64,000 bases of DNA, from positions 3,596,001-3,660,000 of the forward strand of contig OZ004595.1 of the NCBI GenBank assembly GCA_963924555.1. The letters are read 5' to 3'. How positions within the stretch are numbered: position 1 is the stretch's first letter; each line of letters begins with the position of its first letter. The notes beneath the pieces are model-generated. The model made no database searches. It was not told where the DNA came from and saw only the letters and a program-made list of their open reading frames with translations. Positions 58,691 to 64,000 of this stretch are shown here, one piece after another. Position numbers and translations under genes: made by a program. The DNA comes from Crambe crambe (taxonomy: Eukaryota; Porifera; Demospongiae; Poecilosclerida; Crambeidae).

Positions 58691-59176
58691 TCTTTTTCAG
58701 TGCTGGATATAAGCAATAAGCAATTTTGTTTGTTGCAGGCCGCTCACACAACAATGTGGTTATACTCTCAGTTATTATTAATTTAGCATTATGCGCAGAG
58801 GTTTGTGGTTGCGCCAGCGCGCGCAAGCGTGATTGCGAATTATTATTTCTATTTGCGAATTATTTACATGTTTAACGACCTTTACCCGATCTCGACGTAC
58901 ATGGTGCAGGTAGGTCCTGCTATTGTATTTACTCACTGGATATTAGTAGTATCAAAGGTAATAGTTGAACAAGGTATTCATCAGTTAAACCTATGTGTTA
59001 TGAAATATCTGAGTCTTGGTATACTTGGTAACGGGTAATCAGTGGGCTGAACTCTGTTTATGAAGTACGAGCTCAGTAAAGTGCTCTCGATAATTAGTAA
59101 TCCTGTTATTCTCTAGAGTAATCCTATTCCCAGTTTTACCATAACAATTTTTTTTTGTTCTAGGGATCGTTTTGAA
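58691..59176. promoter_or_regulatory. Divergent promoter and sulfotransferase 5' leader
   Basis: CGCCAGCGCGCGCAAGCG (near 58812) is a GC-rich core between divergent genes. On the plus side a donor GCAG|GTAGGT (about 58909) and the acceptor TTCTAG just before 59165 suggest a non-coding first exon of the sulfotransferase mRNA. Confidence 0.45.
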
Positions 59177-60283
59177 ATGTTGAAACGAAAGGTTCGTTTT
59201 GCAATCTATATAGCAGTGGTACTGCTATTAAGTATCCTTATGCTCCAGTCATGGTGGTATCGCACCCCATCATATCATACCCTCACTCTGAGTCTTGATG
59301 ACAAGGCTACCGTAACACAGGAAACTCACCATAGCATACAAACACTTAGTGAACACAAGTTCGATGCAATAAAAAATGTTTCTGTTAAGAAAGTGAAAGA
59401 TCTCGAATGGCAAAGTGGTATCAATGCTACTCAATTCTTACCTCCTCTTATTGTGGAAAATGTCCACCGGTTCCTGTTCTTTGTTGGTTATGCTCGTAGT
59501 GGACATAGTATCATTGCAAGTATGTTGGATGCTCACCCACACATTGTGATTGCTCATGAATACTCCCTTTTTTCCCAGTGGAAACAAGAACCAAAGCTTC
59601 ACTCTGATAAGAGGTGGCTCTTAAGTACTTTATACACAAATTCTAAATATAACAGCATGCATGGGTTAAGAACTAAGTATGCCACTAAGAAGGGCTATTC
59701 ACTAGCTATACCTAACTGGTGGCAAGGCAAGTATGATAGACGTATACATGTTATTGGTGATAAAGCAGGAGGCATGACTGCACAAATGTACAGAAAAAGT
59801 CATACATCTTTTATGTCCACTTACCATCAATTGGAAAAGACAGTTGGTGTGCCAATATCAGTCATTCATGTTTTACGAAACCCTTATGATAATATTGCCA
59901 CAATGGTGCTATACAATACACATATGAAACAAAGTGTCAATGTCACTAACAAGTATGTGGATGATCTTACCCTCACAGAACACATCATCAGTTACTTCAA
60001 ACAGGTTCAGAGTGTGGTAGATATGATCAAGAAAGTTCCTTTGGATGCCATTGAAGTTCATGCTATTGATTTGATCTCTAACCCTAAAGTCATCATGAGA
60101 AAAATTTGTAATCAATTACGGGTGGAGTGTATGGAGAACTATTTGCATATGTGTGCTGTGTCGACTTATGTATCTGAGTCACGAAGTAGGGAATTGGTTC
60201 ACTGGACAGCAAGTAACATTCAACTTGTTGCTGAGTACATTCAGAAGTTCAATTCATTAAAAAGATATGATTTTGTAAACTAA
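59177..60283 (+). CDS. Type II membrane sulfotransferase (Golgi-type)
   Basis: The 368-aa single coding exon has a short basic N-terminus (MLKRKVRF) and one TM segment (about 8-26, AIYIAVVLLLSILMLQSWW), so it is probably a Golgi type II protein. The catalytic part shows PAPS-binding signatures: the 5'-phosphosulfate loop region FVGYARSGHSIIASMLDAHP and the 3'-phosphate region VIHVLRNPYDNIATMV (Arg and following Asn/Pro typical of sulfotransferases). N-glycosylation sequons occur (NVS, NAT, NVT). The acceptor substrate, carbohydrate or tyrosine, cannot be told. The loop reads SGHS rather than the common SGTT/SGST, so the protein may belong to a divergent branch. Confidence 0.82.
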   Translation: MLKRKVRFAIYIAVVLLLSILMLQSWWYRTPSYHTLTLSLDDKATVTQETHHSIQTLSEHKFDAIKNVSVKKVKDLEWQSGINATQFLPPLIVENVHRFLFFVGYARSGHSIIASMLDAHPHIVIAHEYSLFSQWKQEPKLHSDKRWLLSTLYTNSKYNSMHGLRTKYATKKGYSLAIPNWWQGKYDRRIHVIGDKAGGMTAQMYRKSHTSFMSTYHQLEKTVGVPISVIHVLRNPYDNIATMVLYNTHMKQSVNVTNKYVDDLTLTEHIISYFKQVQSVVDMIKKVPLDAIEVHAIDLISNPKVIMRKICNQLRVECMENYLHMCAVSTYVSESRSRELVHWTASNIQLVAEYIQKFNSLKRYDFVN

Positions 60284-60434
60284 ATTCAGTTAATCATGAT
60301 TCATCACTTTTTTCCCCCATGATCCATGGTCTCAACTAACTGCACACTTTATATGCGCGCGCATAGGTTCAAAGTCCAATTTTTCGCGGTAACTTATTTT
60401 GAGACTTGACACTGTTGGAGGACAGAAGAAAAGT

Positions 60435-62009
60435 ATGATTGGTGGTAACTTCATTCAAATGCCTGGAGACTCGGACTCTGGTACAATCAGGACAAAGCAG
60501 CCTGTCAGAGTACGTAGCTAGCTAGCCAGGCCATATATTACTACTAGCTAGTGGAATTCTGCTCTTAGGTAACAATAGAGGGTAATATTGCTAGTGGAAA
60601 GTCTACCCTTCTTCGTAAACTCCAGCAACTTCCTTCTATTGAGGTATGTGAAAAATATAATCAATAGCCTCCATCAAATCTTTAACTACTGGTGCAGGTA
60701 TTGGTAGAGCCTGTAGACAAATGGAGAAACTTATCTGGTGGCAATCTCATCGTAAGTGACAGGAACAGTAGTAGTTGACTGGGATATATTATCTCTTGGG
60801 GGAGGGGAGGGAATTTGAGTGGAAATACATACTTTTTTCTCGTACAGCCACTCTTGTTATCATGTACAGCAATTTCATCTTAATAAGCTTTTGTTTCCTG
60901 CAGGGACGGATGTATGAGGATGCCCATCGCTGGAGTTACTTGTTCCAGTCATATGTGTTACTGACTATGATGGAACTGCACCATAAAGATGTTGTGAGTT
61001 CACCATGAAGGTATTTATCTATTACAAACAAGCAAGCACTTGTACGTACATTGTCCAGAACTCTCCTGTGGTGATGCTAGAGAGAAGTGTATTCAGTGCA
61101 AGATACTGTTTTGTGGAAAACTTACATAAAAGGTAGCTAAATGATAAGTAGAAAGGGAGAGGTGAGTATAGATTATTAATTATTTTTTAGTGGTGTTCTG
61201 GATGACATGGAATATGGATGCTACAGTCAGTGGTTTGATCATATCATGAAAAAGGACCCCCCACACCTCGACCTCATTGGTCAGTATACTGTAGATGGTT
61301 GTCCATAAGGAATGAGAAATAGGTAGTGGCTTACAAGGACCTGATCCTTTCATCTCCATACAGTTGTGTAAAAATTAATAGTATCCACCTACTCCCTAAC
61401 CTTCTTAACAACCAACCTGCAATGGACTGTAGTGTAAACATTGGTTCATTATCTCATTCACCCTCTCCAACATGTGTGTTAGTGTATCTTCGTTCAAGTC
61501 CTGAAGTCTGCTTTCAAAGATTACAGGAACGAGGAAGGAGAGAGGAGAAACCTGTCACTTTGGTAAAGCACATGGGGTTGATTATGCAGTAGCTATGTTA
61601 CTTCTGTGCCATCTGTAGGACTATTTGAAGTCACTCCACGACTGCTATGAGAATTGGCTTGGAAATGAGAAGAACTATTCTTGGCATGGCAACACTCCAG
61701 TATTGGTGAGACACTACACCTAATTTCACCATTAACCCATTCGGGAAGGAGATTGACCCATTGAATGGTTGATGGGTGGAATTGGATGTAGCCCAGTCTT
61801 TGGCTCAAAGTTTGCAGTAGGTAGTACAATCAAGGTGTTACAACAGGGCAAGTAATAATTATCTGTACACTTAAGTAGATTGTCATGTGTATTAGGTTGT
61901 CAATGCTGATGAAGACTGCAATATTAACAAAACTATTTTCAGCAAGCATTGTAATGTTATCATGGACAAACTGGGTTACCACCATAGTTTATTATGTTGC
62001 CCACATTGA
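60435..62009 (+). CDS. TK2: Deoxynucleoside kinase (TK2/dNK type)
   Basis: Phosphorylates deoxynucleosides in the salvage pathway. Nine exons (60435-60509, 60569-60643, 60698-60751, 60904-60993, 61059-61132, 61191-61279, 61483-61562, 61619-61705, 61896-62009) give 245 aa. P-loop [18 protein letters not shown] (26-43); [11 protein letters not shown]; catalytic-region [16 protein letters not shown] (the DRS/ERS motif); [20 protein letters not shown] and the Arg-rich [17 protein letters not shown]. This is closest to TK2 and insect dNK among the dNK, dCK and dGK family. The N-terminus ([16 protein letters not shown]) does not look like a mitochondrial targeting peptide, so the main form may be cytosolic or nuclear. 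All introns are short. Confidence 0.92.
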
Positions 62010-62211
62010 AGGAATGTGGTTACATACATCTAGTTTCTTAATTTTTTAGTACAGTCATTTTTTTATTGTTATAATAGTCATTGTTTTTCGAGGGTGGGAT
62101 TGCATATGCGCATTAAAGTAGGGGGTGGAGCTCGGTTTACTTCACCCCTGAAAAATATGGCATCGTAGCGGCATTTTCCCCTCGAGTTTGGAGTTCTATT
62201 GGACTGTCACT

Positions 62212-63846
62212 ATGGCCGTTAGCAAGAAGAAACAGCTTCTTTCAATGAAGTATAATTTCAGGTCAGTCAGCTGTATCATCTGCTAGGAACCTAACTGTTA
62301 CTAGCTAGAGACTAGCTGCTTAATTATCTGGCTGGATGGCTACGTTTATTCTAAACTGTTATGTAGCCTAAGCACTCCCCCACTGAATGCCAGTATCCAC
62401 ATACCACCGTGTATGCCATACTAGCTAGAAAGTTCTAAATAATGAACACTTGTAATTCACATAGTGAGTTGTAGGAAGCTAGCTAGTGGCATATAAAATA
62501 GCTTGCAGACATTGATAATTTAAACAGCTGCAGTAAGTATGAAAATGGGATGGAACTATAGGTAAGTATTTTGGCTAGAAGAACCTAGCTTAATCTTTAT
62601 ACTTAATGGAAATTCATCCTGCTATCATCTCATAGCAGCTGGACCTTCAAAATCCCATCTACCATGGTAATCTGATTGGTGTTGGCTAGTTAGTAGAAGC
62701 CATGAGTTAATTTCATGTGATCCTGCATAAGGAGCCCTTAGTGTTCCAACTTTTGCAGGATTTCCTATTCAGTGATTGGTAGATGAGTGTAGTGAACTTG
62801 ACCCTATTGAATTCATTGTACCAGTCCCTTGACTGGTCCATTCAGAGCTCTTACTGTCCCTTATCCCCTTTCATAACATGTTGAGCCAGTAGCAGATGTG
62901 TGTGTATTGTACGTATGTATTATTATTGATGCTATAAAATAACTTTGTCAATATAATATAGATCTCAGTTGCAATTTCAGTTCACAGAGAAAGGGAGGTG
63001 TGGTTCAAAGGGAAAGCTGTGGGAGAGCTTATCCAAGGATGAGAGGTGAGCTCATAATTCGTTGGGGAAGAAGCTAGCTAAGTGTATCATATAAATTCCT
63101 CTTGAATATACCATACCCCCTGAGGAATTATAATAGCTCTATATTTGTCCAGGGACTCTATTACGAAGAAAAATCCTGACTTTGTATTGGAAGATCCTGA
63201 TGGAGAGCATCATCTCTATTGGATAGAACCACCTAGCACTGTAAGTTTAATATCAGAACAGATCTTGTCATATTGAATAGACGGTACTCTGTATTGTTAT
63301 TAAACTAGAATTCAATCAAGCTCATGTTACTGCTCTGATTTTGCTGATTCTGTTTATAAACTTTCAGGTTCTTGTAATCAAGAAGTTTAAAGATATGAGT
63401 GTGACAAAGAAATTCAAGGAATTGACCAGATGGCTTGTGGAGGTAAGTTAGCTTTGCCAATTGTATGGTCCTGACTCGTGGTTTTGTGTGTAGGAGAAAC
63501 AATTGTGTGTGACAGTTGAACCATCCATTTTTTATGAACCGGAGATTAAAGATGATTCCTTTACAAAGATCAGGGAGTCGTTCACAACCTGGAATGATGG
63601 CATCAAAGGTGTGTGTGGTCTATGTTATCGTGGTTGTTGCCATTGATAAGAAGCTTCCATTGCCCTATTCTATCCTTGGAACCTTCTATTAAGCCTTCAT
63701 TACTGAAAGCTAGGACTTCAGACAAATCATAAGTTCATTCTCTCTTTAAGTTCATTCTCTCTATAGAAGAGGTTTTGAAGGATGTTGACCTAATTATTTG
63801 TGTTGGTGGTGATGGAACACTTTTATATACTTCTTCTATGTTTCAG
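62212..63846 (+). CDS. NADK: NAD kinase, N-terminal part (runs off the right edge)
   Basis: Makes NADP+ from NAD+. Visible exons are 62212-62261, 62962-63045, 63153-63240, 63368-63442, 63494-63608 and 63767-63846, all in phase. After a basic start (MAVSKKKQLLSMKYNF), VLVIKKFKDMSVTKKFKELT matches the human cytosolic enzyme (VLVIKKMRDASLLQPFKELC). The last visible exon holds the catalytic GGDGT motif in VDLIICVGGDGTLLYTSSMF. The remainder, including the substrate-binding C-terminal domain, lies beyond the window. The start codon is the first ATG after a 200-bp gap from the kinase gene. Confidence 0.93.
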
Positions 63847-64000
63847 GTTTGTTCAGTTTACTAATAATGTGTTCTTCAGCCAAGTATATCCCACCACCAG
63901 GATAATATCTACACACATTCAGAGAAAGTGATAGTCAATGGTAACCTCTTACCACTCCAGTAATAATGTATTAATGATCCTTGCCGAGCTAAACCTAGGT

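Noticed and set aside
61593-61829. Minus-strand 78-codon frame over the deoxynucleoside kinase
   Set aside because: Shadow of kinase exon 8 and the following intron.

Overview
This window is animal nuclear DNA, most likely from a demosponge. Genes are tightly packed, often 60-350 bp apart. They have many short GT-AG introns and sit in an AT-rich background full of short palindromic runs such as AGCTAGCT. The gene content is typical of sponges: an Eph-type receptor, a TRAF, an NLR, a GABA-B-like GPCR, and secreted Ig/vWA proteins beside clean orthologues of animal housekeeping genes. The genus is not certain. I see no retrovirus-like element. All mobile DNA found consists of small DNA transposons or MITEs.

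Layout. 31-1054 (-): N-terminal exons of IRE1, running off the left edge. 1.1-2.4 kb: its promoter and a MITE. 2.4-4.9 kb (-): NACHT-LRR receptor with one break between its halves. 5.45-6.88 kb: DNA transposon copy 1. 7.27-7.39 kb (-): first exon of an unidentified gene, divergent from RPL12 (7.69-8.37 kb). 8.6-12.8 kb: V-ATPase subunit C. 12.8-15.9 kb: nested MITEs and the likely 5' leader of the next gene. 15.9-19.8 kb: Eph-type receptor without a kinase, followed by a decayed partial copy. 20.7-22.2 kb (-): TRAF, sharing a 195-bp promoter with SPEN (22.4-31.8 kb). SPEN intron 1 holds transposon copy 2, inverted relative to copy 1. 31.95-40.4 kb: large secreted LDLa/Ig/vWA protein. 40.7-43.0 kb: intronless family C GPCR. 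43.1-47.7 kb: mitochondrial oxoglutarate/malate carrier with two alternative copies of exon 2. 48.2-50.5 kb: Y-box protein with four repeated exons. 50.8-54.5 kb: espin homologue. 55.5-57.25 kb (-): TAF10. 57.3-58.7 kb (-): unrecognised 460-aa protein. 59.2-60.3 kb: sulfotransferase. 60.4-62.0 kb: deoxynucleoside kinase. 62.2 kb to the right edge: NAD kinase.

Exon structures were derived by hand from splice signals, reading-frame closure and remembered family sequences. Each multi-exon model that is complete in the window closes in frame from ATG to stop. The most striking observations are the mutually exclusive exons in the carrier, the kinase-less Eph receptor with its decayed neighbour, the tandem vWA-Ig protein, the repeated exons of the Y-box gene, a pre-bilaterian espin with three PxWK motifs, and an inverted pair of near-identical transposons with clean 4-bp target duplications.
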